Assembly: GCA_000231825.2 (NCBI GenBank)
Contig: JH720299.1
Location: 62,001-126,000, forward strand
Direction of reading: 5' to 3'
Origin: Tetrahymena elliotti 4EA
Lineage: Eukaryota; Ciliophora; Oligohymenophorea; Hymenostomatida; Tetrahymenidae
Length of the DNA stretch: 64,000 bases
The position numbers and the translations under genes are program-made. Positions within the stretch are counted from its first letter, which is position 1, and each line of letters opens with the position of its first letter. Positions 11,501 to 22,827 of this stretch are shown here, piece after piece. Below the pieces are notes generated by a model, which saw only the letters and a list, made by a program, of their open reading frames with translations, was not told where the DNA came from and did no database searches.

Positions 11501-13216
11501 AATAATACTAATTTAAGCATGTTATCTTTATAAGAAATAAGTAAATAAAAAAATTAAAATCTTGTTTCTGAAAAGTTATTAGAAACTCAAGAAAATATTT
11601 CAAGCTAATTTTAAAATATTTTATAAGGAAGTAATAGAAATATTTAAAATTTAGAGAATGTTTAATTAGATATTCATCATCGAGCTCAAGCTCAAGAAGA
11701 AATAGGTTAAAAATATTGTATTCATGACCAAAAGTAATAAATAAATTAACAAGATATTATGTAACAGTCAGAAATAAGCATGAACTCAGATTTATCAAAA
11801 TCAAATCTTGATGATTAATATTTATATGTCTAAAAAAATAGTAAGGCTTAGCATTTTGCAAAGAGAAAATATTCAAGCTTAACAAATTTAAACGAACTCC
11901 AAGTAAATTAATAGGCTGTTGATAACTCCTAAAATTAGGTTTAATAAATAACAAAAAGTCAAAAGGAAAATGTTAATTCAAGATAGAACTCTCAAAATTA
12001 TCAAGGATAAAATCATTCAAAGAAAATAAAATAATAAATTTTAAGATCATAAACATATGGAGGAGCAACTTCCTGTTTTAAAGGAAATCAAGATTTTTTG
12101 AAGGCCGATAAAAAATATCCATAATAAACAAACAATTTCTTTAATAAGAGCATTCATGAAGGCTCTTGTAAGTAGCATTTAGAAGAAAGCTTATTAAAAT
12201 AGTACTCATCTTAATTAAATACAAGCTTTTCGAAATAAATGATGAGTTAATATTCTTAATGTTCTTTAAAATCTGCAATTAAAAAAGAGATGACTATACA
12301 AAGAAGAGAATAAATGTTATAAAGATAAGACATAAAAAAGTAAAAAAGTTAGAATGTTAATGTATTAAGATAATTACAAAGATAACAAAGATTCTCATAG
12401 ACTTTAAGTTCAAACTTATATGATATTCAATAATAACATTTAAATGCAGCATGTATTAACTATCTTAGTTAGTAAACTCAAAATAGCTAATAACTAATTT
12501 ACTCAGAAAATCATCAAAAAACTCTCAAAAAAAATTAATCAAATTCTAAAATATAAAATAATAATCAAAATAAAAGACCTAGTTACTTGAATCAACTGCA
12601 TCTAATTTCATTATAAATGAAAAATTCTCCTTTAATTTAATATAGACGCTAACAAAAAAGTATTTAAAATATGAGAACACAAACTTCAAAAGAAATAAAT
12701 AAAAAGGCAAATCAAAATTCTATGGTATTTGAAAATTAAGAAAACTCCAAAACACTACTTGAAGTTTACAAAAAAAAACCTACTTTTCATTCAGATATAA
12801 ATACAAAAGAGAGTTTCAATAAATAATTATAAGGATCAAAATTTGAAATGTCATAATAATAACTTCTAAATAACTCTACTACCTAAAACTATTTAATTCC
12901 ACCACAAAATTAATATCTATTTGAAAGTAATGCAACAGGCTAGGATAACTATATTTTCAAGCAGACTTCTAACTCAAACTACTTTATGCTTTAAGTATTC
13001 GACAAACCTAATATTTTTAAATACTATTATCCAATGCAAAATATCAATATTGTTTTACAAAATTTGAAATAAAATGACCTTAAACTAAAGAAAAAATTAT
13101 CTTTGAGTCATTAAGTTACTTTAAATATAATGTAAAACAAGTAAAAACTGTAAAATATTATCAAAAAAGATTTTAATAAAAGTAAATTTAAAGAATTGAA
13201 AACTATTATTAATTGA
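8529..13216 (+). CDS. Cyclic-nucleotide-gated-type K+ channel with zinc knuckle (copy 3)
   Basis: 1489 aa in three exons: 8529-8603, 8659-10170 and 10334-13216, with introns of 55 and 163 nt. Visible parts: hydrophilic N-terminus; S1 near 248-270; S2-S3 near 282-341 with the HCN/EAG-like stretch VIFTFNTG and NFIMDLLGILP; S4 near 350-370 with few positive charges; S5 near 382-406; GYGD filter at 449-452; S6 to about 481. The cNMP-binding-like domain is at about 575-690. The knuckle CYTCNKSDHISIKC is at 703-716. The Gln/Asn/Ser-rich tail ends with the motif FKYYYPMQNINIV and TGA. The GYGD filter implies K+ selectivity. Ligand gating is inferred, since the phosphate-binding loop is atypical (FGD, and RIL in place of RTA). 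No in-frame TGA. The gene follows a tRNA-Glu on the other strand. Confidence 0.92.
10853..10894 (+). other. CX2CX4HX4C zinc-knuckle codons in copy 3
   Basis: Encodes C-YT-C-NKSD-H-ISIK-C, an exact CCHC knuckle as in retroviral Gag-type nucleic-acid-binding modules. The same module is at 960-1001 (copy 1), 19055-19096 (copy 5), 25280-25321 (copy 6) and 31628-31669 (copy 7), and survives in pseudogene copy 2. It begins 173 codons after the start of exon 3 (or the homologous exon) in copies 1, 3, 5 and 7. Confidence 0.85.
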
Positions 13217-14194
13217 AGTAGTTTAAAGTTGATCTTTTAAAAACTCTTTTTCTAATCACAAACCATTCATTTTTCTTTTCTTTTTTTAACAACTGTTACT
13301 TATGAAGCATTTACCTTATGAAGATAAAATTTCCACTGCCCTGAAATTTAAATAAATGAGTATTTATCAAGTTGATAAATTTATTTTTATTCTTTAAAAG
13401 GTACGTAATACCTTTTTTTGATTTTGTTTATATTCTCAATAATTTAGTCATACATTTAAATAAGATGTTGATTTTAATTACCCATAGATAGATAGAAATA
13501 GTGAGCCAAAACTTATATCTCTCACTAAATGAAAAAACATGATTAAAATATTTTAAATTTTTATTATTCTTTTTCTATATACTTTATACACTTGTATGAT
13601 TTTTATTATTCTTAAAAATAGTATTGATTTCATTTATTTTTTTTTGCATAAAATCGAATATGGAAGAAAGACGAGTCAAAATTAAATAAAATAATCTTAA
13701 AAGAAAAATGTATACCCTATAGCATTGCTTTGATTATATGATGGAATGAATTAACAGATTCTAGAATATAATTAACAAAGAATATAATAGAAGGAATAAA
13801 AAGCATCACCAATAGCAAGACCGGCAGCCTTTATTGTTAAAAAAGAATATAAATTATAAAAGAATTAATACAATAATCGAATTAAGAAAGTCAAATTTCA
13901 AGGATGAGAAAGTATTTTTTCATAAAAACTTAAAAAAATTAGAAGCAAGGAATATAAATATTTTCTTGGTTCGAGAATGATAGAGGCCTTATAAATGTTA
14001 TTTTTTTAAAGATTGAGCTTACTTAATACAACTTTATTATATTATCAGTTCATATGTTGATGATGGAAAAAACTCTTAAAACTCTAACGTTTTCACTGTG
14101 ATATTCTTATATAGTTATTTGTCCTAATTTTTATTAGATCTATTTTTTTGAATTAGAAGAAAAAATTTTAATAATGTAGATTTTAAAAAATAAT
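13217..14194. other. Intergenic with a small GC-richer island
   Basis: Mostly featureless AT-rich DNA. A less AT-rich patch lies at about 13800-13835 inside short open frames on both strands (- strand piece reads AAGLAIGDAFYSF). I cannot assign it to a gene. Confidence 0.4.
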
Positions 14195-14266
14195 TCCCCC
14201 ACCGGGACTTGAACCCGGGTCTGAAGGGTGAAAACCTTCTATCCTAACCTGCTAGACTATAGGGGA
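14195..14266 (-). tRNA. tRNA-Glu (UUC)
   Basis: Same 72-nt sequence as 7853-7924: anticodon TTC, paired acceptor and anticodon stems, box B present, and a run of six T after the 3' end on the - strand. Confidence 0.96.
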
Positions 14267-14923
14267 TTACAATGAATTATATTAGAGTTAAAAAGAATTT
14301 TGTAAAAATAATGTAAAATAAATAATTGTGTTATTATTCTATTTTTGAATATTAAATATTTTTTACAATGTTAAGAAAAAGAATAATTTTAATTTTAATT
14401 AAATTCATGAAATAAATAAATAGTAGTATTTAATTTCACATATTTTACTTACTTTACTTGTTCACTTTTAATTTTATCCATAGAAATTAATGTTGACTGA
14501 TAGATATGGAGGAAAAATAAAAATGGAATACTTATTAAACTAAAATAAATTTACTCAAACAAAAAAAATGTCTTATTGGGTGAAACAAATATAATAATTT
14601 TATCATGCATGGAGTAATGATAATGAAAAAATATGCTTTTTAGATTACTAAATTTAGTTATTTCGGTTTGATTGATTATTGGTTTAATAATTAGGTTTAA
14701 TTACAGAATCAAAAAAATTTATTATTGATATAATAAATATTGTATAGGCTTATTAATTTAATCTTTAAGAAAAATGTTAGTTGTCTTTTTAGTTGTTACA
14801 AATAAGTAAAGAGTTAATAATTATTGACTTATTTTGTATTAAACAATTCTGAATTAATTAGTTATTTCGAATTATACCATCGCAAAATATAACATAAAAT
14901 ATATTTTTAGAGATTTGAGAAAG
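14267..14923. other. Leader duplicated from upstream of copy 3
   Basis: No gene. It corresponds to 7925-8528 with substitutions and indels, so it is a duplicated presumptive promoter now in front of a pseudogene. Confidence 0.55.
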
Positions 14924-15752
14924 ATGATAGAAAACACCAATTATAGCAATTATCCCTATTAGCATAATAAGCACATGAATAGTGTTTAGTTTAATGAATA
15001 AGTATTTTGAAATAAATGTTTTAAAGTTTCAATAATATTATCTTAAAAATCTAATAGGATTATTTAGAACTACAAATATTAAATAACAGATAGTGTGAAA
15101 CTATTAAAGAATATACATTAGAACAGAAGATATGATTTAATTGCAAAATTATTCTTTTAATCATTCTAGCAGCATATAATTAAAATAAAAGACCTAGTTA
15201 CTCAAATTAAATGCATCTAATTTTTTAACAAATTAAAAATTCGCCTTTAATATAATACAGACGCCAAAAAAAAGGTGTTTAAAAGATGAGAACACAAACT
15301 TCTAAAGAAACAAATAAATAAGTGAATAAAAATTCTATTAAATTAGAAAACCGATAAAACTCCAAAACATTACTTGAAGTATTCAAAAAAAGATCAACTT
15401 TCCATTCAGAAACAACTAAAATAGATAATTTCAATAAATAATAATTATTCTGTTCAAAATATGAAATACCATTACAACTTCAAAACAATTCTCTTGTATA
15501 AAACAATTTAATAACTCAAATTACTTTATACTTAAAGTATTTGACAAAAGCCCTTTATTTTTAAATACTATTATCCTCTGCATAATATAAATATTGTTAT
15601 CTAAGATTTGAAATAAAGTGATTTTAAATTGAAGAAAAAACTATCTTAGATTTAGTAAGTTACTTTAAATATAATGTAAAACAAGTAAAAGCTATAAAAT
15701 ATAAGTAAAAAAGATAATATCTTCAATAAAAGTAAATTTAATGAAAAATAGA
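14924..15752 (+). pseudogene. Channel gene reduced to its two ends (copy 4)
   Basis: A close relative of copy 3 that lost about 3.8 kb internally. The first exon (14924-15001, 26 codons) and intron 15002-15057 are intact, and exon 2 starts at 15058. An 11-nt deletion near 15120 then shifts the frame, giving TGA at 15133-15135. At about 15180 the sequence jumps to the equivalent of copy 3 position about 12562 and continues to the C-terminal region (FKYYYP-type motif near 15570). All membrane helices, the pore, the nucleotide-binding-like domain and the knuckle are gone. A peptide of about 51 residues could in principle be made from the 5' end; I see no reason to think it is functional. Confidence 0.85.
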
Positions 15753-15998
15753 GTTGTTTGAAATTTAAAGTTTATCAAAAGTAGAAATCATTAATTAGTC
15801 TTTAATAATAAAATTTACTTAAAGCATTATACAATTTAGTGTTGTTTATTTTGCAAATCTTTCTTTTTTAAATAACTGTAGCTGTTCTTAGGGCATAAAA
15901 ACTTAGAAAAAAAATAAAAAATAATTTTAAATTAAGAATTGTGAGTTATTATTTTTATTTGATTGAAATTGCTGAATAAGATATTTATAAAAAAGATT

Positions 15999-16070
15999 TC
16001 CCCCACCGGGACTTGAACCCGGGTCTGAAGGGTGAAAACCTTCTATCCTAACCTGCTAGACTATAGGGGA
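15999..16070 (-). tRNA. tRNA-Glu (UUC)
   Basis: Identical to 7853-7924, with a run of six T shortly after the 3' end on the - strand. It lies between pseudogene copy 4 and channel copy 5. Confidence 0.96.
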
Positions 16071-16786
16071 TTATGACATATTTCCTCGTTTTACCATAAT
16101 AACATTTAAAATTTTAGAAAAAAATTTATTTTTGTACCTTAATTACTTTGATAAAGAGGAAGATTAAAATTTAAAAAAAAAAGAAAATTAATTAATTTAT
16201 TTATATTGTTTGGATTTGATGCATTTTGTTTTTAACTTTAAATAAAAACTGAACTGTCTTTTTTGTTAAATAAAATTAAATTGATGAACATTTTGATTAA
16301 TTTTGATAATATAAATTAAATACCAAATAGCATATTAAATACTCTTTATTTTAGGAAATAAATTTCTATTTGATAAGAATTTAACAAAAGAAATTTTGAA
16401 AGTTAAAAAGTATTTTAGTTTATAAAATACATGTTAATTTTATTTAAAGAATCAAAATTAAAATGAAAAATAAATGATTAAATTGATATTAAATGCTCAT
16501 AAAAGTTGTAAATTACTGTAGATCATTTTTAGTTTGTGAACGAGTTAATTTTATTTTAAAAATATCATCTAAGAAATAATTGTTTAAAAGAAAATAATTA
16601 TAACATTTGGAATTAATAAGACGTATTGTTTAATAGATAGATTAACTTTAAGAGCAAATTTTAGTTTTCTAGTCTTAAGTTAATTTCTTGCTTGTCAAAT
16701 AATTGATTTCAAAATTCTACTTAATTAATTTAATTTAAGAAGTAATAAATTGTAGACAATTATTTTGAGTTAAATTTTATTATGAA
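16071..16786. other. Upstream region of channel copy 5, nothing recognised
   Basis: Very AT-rich spacer between the tRNA and the start of copy 5. No gene or repeat seen. It presumably contains the promoter. Confidence 0.5.
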
Positions 16787-19700
16787 ATGATATAGAATTC
16801 ATAAAAGCATGATGAAGACACTTTAAATATTCACATGAACAGCGTCTAATTTAACAAAGAAGTATTAAAAATCTAATTATTTTTGTTTGAAAAAGGATTA
16901 ATAGATATTTTTTATCTTAAAGGATCATCAGGATCTAATTTATCTTAATTTGAGATAAAATGAGACAGTCAAAGATTAGACTAATGAAGATTTAAAAACA
17001 GAAATCTAAAATAATATGTATACTAATATAAATGAGCAATTATTTTTTAATACAGACCAAGATATAAATGATTAAGAGTCTTAGTTTTAGTAATCGAGCA
17101 TATATTAAAAGCAATTTACTGGATAAGATTAAAATGAATAAATAGATGAGAAGGAAGATTCTAAAGTTTATATGCCTTAATCGCCAAGTGATGATAAAAT
17201 TAATTACTCTATTTAATCCAAAGATTCTATTATTATAGATCCAAAATTGATTAAATCTAAGTTTGATCCATAAAATTGTTAAAATGAAGTTAATATCAAA
17301 AAATCTTCTAAAAATCCTAAAAGATTAATTAGAGCTATTAACTTGTTAGTTAATGTTAAAAGCTTTTATCGCTTACTTACAAAAAACTCAAGAATATTAG
17401 GAAAATTAACAAAAGATTAACATTATTTAATTAATGATTCTACTTCAATTTTTTTAAATTAAAGTAGAAAAACACTCAAATTTCTAAATTATTTTCCAAA
17501 GCTTAGAAGATGTATTTAAGAAATATATGGATTTTTTAATAATATTTTTGAATGTATCCCAATATTTTAGCCATACAACCTTTATAAATTTTTGTGGGAT
17601 ATTCTCCAAGCAATCCTCATTCTCAGTGTTATGTTTCTCTTTAGTTTAATCACTTTTTTTTAGATGAATCCATAATACTATATTGAATTTTTTTAAGCTG
17701 TATTCGTTCTTTTTGTTTTAGATATGCTTTTCACTTTCAATACAGGAGTTGTTGAAAAAGGAAATGTTATTTTTGATAGAAAAAAAGCTGCTATTATTTA
17801 TTTAAAAAAGAACTTTATCATGGATTAAATAGCATTACTGCCTTTGTTTATGTTTTTTTTAAATATCAAGTTAGAGGGTTTGTACTCCTGGGCAATTTAC
17901 TTTTAAATTCTATTGAAACTTTTTGTCCTTACAGACATATTTGACAGACTAACATTTTACTTGAATTACCAAAAAAATATGAAAAATGTCGTTGATTTAG
18001 TGAAGCTTGTTTTTATCATCGCTTGTGTCTGCCATGTATTTTGTCTCTTTTGGCATGGGCTAGCTATCTATGAGATAAAATAAGGAAGTGATAAGACTTG
18101 GCTATAAGTAAGAGAAATAGAGGATGCTCATGTGTTTACAAGATACGTTCAATCATTCTATTATCTTGCTGTAACAATGATAACAGTTGGTTATGGTGAT
18201 ATTACACCTCAGACAACATATGAAATATTATTCACAACATTAACTATGTTCGTTACTGGTTTTTTCTATGCATTCAGTCTAAATAGAATAGGTAGCATCA
18301 TTGAAAATATAGAAATGAAAGATAAATAATATAAAGAAAGCATGTAAGCTATTCACAGGTTGATGAGAGAAGAAAATGTATCTTAAACTCTTAGAGTCCA
18401 AATTTCTAACTACTTATAATATCTATATAAAGTAATCATACATTATTCAAACTTAAAATAATATTTAATCAAAAACAAATTAATTGGATAGAATTTAATT
18501 AGGTTTTATTTATTTGAATTTGTAAAAATATAAAGGAGTCTAATGAAGTTGGTAAATAATAAGAGAAAGAAATAATAGATAAATTATCAAAGTAACTTAA
18601 AAATGGATTAATACAAGATGTTTAAGGGAAGTATTTGAAAGAAATAGAATTTATTGATAAACTAGAAACGAAATCCAAGATTGTTGAGATTATGGAAGAA
18701 TGCTTGTTTTCTCCAGGAGAGTATATCTTTTAATAAGGAGATTAAGATGATTGTGCTTTATATTACATAGTCAAAGGGAGTGTAAAAATTATGTATGAGT
18801 ATTAAGATAGAGATTAAACGCAAAGCCTATTTATAACTTAGCTCCATAAATCTTAGTATTTTGGGGATATATAATTCATTTCAGGGAATGCAAGGATTTT
18901 AACTGCGCAAGCAAGTGATTTCTGCAGAACCTATAAAATTCCAAGAGAATAATTTTTTAAATGTATTAAGTAATCTGAATAAGATTTTGAAAACTTCTAG
19001 ATGTTAAAAGAAGCATATGTTTTTAAAGAGAATTAAAAATTATTTTAAATGAAGTGTTACACTTGTAATAAAACTGATCACATTTCAATAAAATGTCCAA
19101 AAACTCATTTAACACTCTCAAAGTAGACTTTGATTCAAAAGGAGAATAAATCAATACCTCATTTAGATAGGGTATATACCCAAAGAAGGTATTAAAAAAA
19201 TAATTCTCTCTCATATAATTTAGACATCATAGACGCTTTATTCTAGTTTCTAGATAGAGATGAAAATGTTTAAGATTTGTAATAAATAGAAGATAACCTG
19301 AACTTTAGCTAAGATGAAGCATACATTGAATAGTAATTGATGGAATTGCAATAATTAGATCATAATGAATAACTTGTTGATGATCAAAAGAATTTTGATT
19401 TAAATGATAAAAAAATAATAGAAGTAGGATAAGATTAAGAATCAGACTATGATGAAAAGAGTATACAAAAAAATTACTTTGGTATGAACAAAAATAAAAA
19501 GCATATTTAGATATCTGTTAATCACATCGATCAAACATAAAATCAGGAAGATTAAACAGAATTGTTTGATGACTTAAAGTCAGTATAATCAAACTTTAGT
19601 ATTAAGGGGATAGTGAACTAATTTTAGAGAAATAAACAAAAATAATTAACCTAAGAAAAAAATTAAATAAGAAGTTCTATTTTAGAATACATAAATAATT

Positions 19701-21460
19701 ATCATAGCCACAATGATTCATAATATTAATCAAATGAATAAAATTCAAGTGCAACCAATTTTACTTTCAAAACTTAAACTAGATAAAAATAATATTCTTC
19801 AAATAATTTGTATGAAGAGTTTGAAAATTAAGATTAGGCATTAATTTAATACGACAATAATGATGAATAACAACAACATAAGGTATTTCTTGAATAAAAA
19901 ATAATTAAAAATGAGAAATCTTTTAATTCATTTGATAAAAAAAATATTATAAAAAAAAAGACAAATCAAAATCAAGAGAGTTAAGAAAAAAATAATTTAA
20001 AAGACACTTATTCTAAAATTTAATATTCATAATAATAATAATAAGAAAATTCTCAATAATTAAATGTAACAAATTCGTATAATTTGAGTGAAATGAAAAA
20101 ATCTCTGTTCAAGAGAAGGTCACGAAGTCTCACCAATTTACAAGATGAAGAAGATACTTAATAGGATTAATCCACATAATAAAATGAGTATCCTTCTCAC
20201 ACAAATTAACTATTAAAAGCAAGAAAAAACTCAAAAATAAATAAAAAATATAGAAAAAGTATTAGCTAAAAAGAATTAAGGTCTTCTTCATTTGATGAAC
20301 CTTCTTAAAACCAAGTAGGAAAACCAACATAGATTTCAATAAACAGTAAAGAATCTTTACATAAAAATTTTCCTTCAATAAAAGAGGCAACAATTAATCA
20401 AGAAGAAAACATTAACTCTGATACTACTTCAATTTCAAATATTAACTTTTCAAAATAAAACCTGAATAATAATTCTTAGAGTACAATAAAATCTACAACT
20501 AATAAGGATTTGGCTAATAATAAAGATTTATCAAGAAAACAATCTTTATAAAATTAAAGAAGATAAAGCTAAAAGTTAACGCTATTGAGATAATAAATAT
20601 AATCAAAGAGAGCTTCTTAGTTGATTAATCCTTTAGTATAATAAGCTTATCTAAATTGTAATTCAAGCGTACTTTAAAAAAATTAAACTAAAAACCATAT
20701 AAATTAAATAAATCAGTATTCATAATAAGTTCAGTCTAATTAAGATCTAATATAAACTCTTATGAAAAAGAGGTAGTCTTTGGCTTAAACGTAAATCTAA
20801 AACCAAATAAACCATAATAATATAAACCAGCTGATATATTAGTAAATAATTTAGTAAATGAATAACTCACCTTTTATAGCAAAGAGACGCTCTAACCGCT
20901 TTTGCAAAAATTTAATACCTGTGAACTCTTAAGAACTAACTAGAAATAAAAACCAAAGTTCTATGGTGATTGATGGTTTGGAAAGTAGCAAACTTTTACC
21001 AGAAAAATATAGATCTTCAATCATATCTGAATTATAGGAAAATAATAGAAAACATTCATAATTATAAAAATTGGATGTGAGCAAGTATATGTAGAGCTAT
21101 CCTGAAAATACTCCTTAATCATAACTTCAAATTAATTCTATTTAGTAGAATAATATTTTGATGCAAGAAAACGAAATTCACGTATAACTGGAAGATAGAA
21201 ATTATATTATGATAAAAACCTTTGATAAAGCTAATATTTTTAGGTTTTACTATCCAAACTATAACATTAATAATGTTATTCAAGCCCTTAAACAAAGAGA
21301 AATTAAATAAAAAAATAAAAAATCCTTCAAAGCCTAAGCTTCTCGTCTTAAGTTACAGACTAAAAGGACTCTTAATTTTTAAAATTTAGGTAAAGCTAAT
21401 GAAAGAGGCTTTAAAAATTTCTTAAGTAAAGAAATAGATTTTAACAAAAGTTTTTAATGA
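16787..21460 (+). CDS. Cyclic-nucleotide-gated-type K+ channel with zinc knuckle (copy 5)
   Basis: 1502 aa in exons 16787-16861, 16923-18431 and 18536-21460, with introns of 61 and 104 nt. The start at 16787 was chosen because it is in frame with the conserved HMNSVQF of the first exon and gives the family's 25 codons. The ATG at 16809 is out of frame and soon meets TGA. S1-S6 are as in copy 3, with GYGD at 448-451, a cNMP-binding-like region at about 574-690 and the knuckle CYTCNKTDHISIKC at 702-715. The 3' half is a Gln/Asn/Ser-rich tail with several TAA/TAG runs (five TAA in a row near 20036). The C-terminal motif reads FRFYYPNYNINNV. It is closest to copies 1 and 2, sharing features such as the EIK.GSDKTWLQV linker with copy 2. 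Likely a K+ channel in a ciliate membrane; gating ligand unknown. Confidence 0.92.
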
Positions 21461-22174
21461 TACATATGTGAATGTTATTAATTTTATTTTAGATATAAAG
21501 TAAGTCTATTTATATATTATTAATTCCAATAAAATTGAAATTATATACTATTTATTATTCAAAAAAGAAAAACAAAATTAACTATTTGCTTAAACCAAAT
21601 TTTATTTTATTTGGGAGGTAGGTACAAAAAACTTTTGTTCAGTTGGACATGAATTTGACAAGCAATATATTAATAGATTTATATATTTAAAATTATTTTC
21701 ATTTTCTTAAAAAATTTTAATGACTGTATATAGATTCAATTTGAAAAAAGAATAAAGTTATACTTAACCTGAATCATCAAATCCACATTTTTTTAAATGG
21801 AATAAGGTATTTTAAATTAATCAGCTTAAGTTGTTTTTACCACAAAAAATAATATAATTCCTTAAAAAAGAAACAGAATCTATTTTAAAACTATACTTTT
21901 TTATAAATTGAAGCCAAAAACACAATTAAAACTATTTGCCATCTTAAAATTTTACTTTATTACATAAATTTATTAAAAACTAATTTGGCATCTAATTTAA
22001 AGATTAGAATATATAGAGTTACCTTACCAACTTCTTATTTTAATTTGAAATTGAATGCTGCTTTTTTTGTTTGAAAATAAAATTATGTGAATAAAATTTA
22101 ATTAAATAGTTTTTAATTGTTTTTATTTCATTTTATGTTTTGAGTAAATAAAATTTTCACACAAAAAAATTAAT
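21461..22174. other. Intergenic, nothing recognised
   Basis: AT-rich 3' flank of copy 5 up to the tRNA. No open frame or repeat worth noting. Confidence 0.55.
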
Positions 22175-22246
22175 TCCCCCACCGGGACTTGAACCCGGGT
22201 CTGAAGGGTGAAAACCTTCTATCCTAACCTGCTAGACTATAGGGGA
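22175..22246 (-). tRNA. tRNA-Glu (UUC)
   Basis: Identical to 7853-7924; a run of seven T follows on the - strand. Confidence 0.96.
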
Positions 22247-22827
22247 TTATAAGAAATCAGATGAGAATTTGATAGAATTTGATAAAAATATTCAAAGAAA
22301 TGCTTAAAGGCACACATTTTCATTTTGTAATGATGTTATCAGACATCAGAACTAAGGAACATAAATAGAATAAAAAATTATTTTCTTAAAATATTAATTA
22401 TATTTTCTATTTTTTTAAAAATTTTGTATTTAATTGTGATAAATATTTTATGTTTATTTGATAAATTTTGATTAGAAAATAATATTTCAGATCCATTTTG
22501 ATTTGAAGTAGAAAATTAAAGTTATTTTTAGATAGATTAATATATTTAAAAGAAGTATTTTTAAATTAAATTAACCAACCATTTTTTCTATTAATCACAT
22601 CAATAAGTTAGTAAGGTTTTAAATTAACAAGAGTTCTTCTTTAAAGTAATTAAATTAATAGACTGTTAATAATATACTTTTATTATAAAGTATATAATAG
22701 TTCATTATGATTAATTAATAATATAATAATATTTTGCCTTGTTTTTATTAATATCAATATCAATAATAAGAAGTTAATAAATAGCTTCATTCAATTCATT
22801 TTAAATTATTAATCTAAATCATAAAAC
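22247..22827. other. Upstream region of channel copy 6, nothing recognised
   Basis: AT-rich leader between the tRNA and the ATG of copy 6. No gene seen. Confidence 0.5.

Larger units (their letters stand above)
14195..15180. repeat. Segmental duplication, copy b
   Basis: Matches 7853-8790: tRNA-Glu, leader and the 5' end of the channel gene. Homology to copy 3 then jumps to the 3' end of the gene, at the deletion joint of pseudogene copy 4. Confidence 0.75.

Noticed and set aside
16809..16838. ATG at 16809 as the start of channel copy 5
   Set aside because: Out of frame with the conserved first exon and terminated by TGA after a few codons; ATG at 16787 fits the 25-codon exon.
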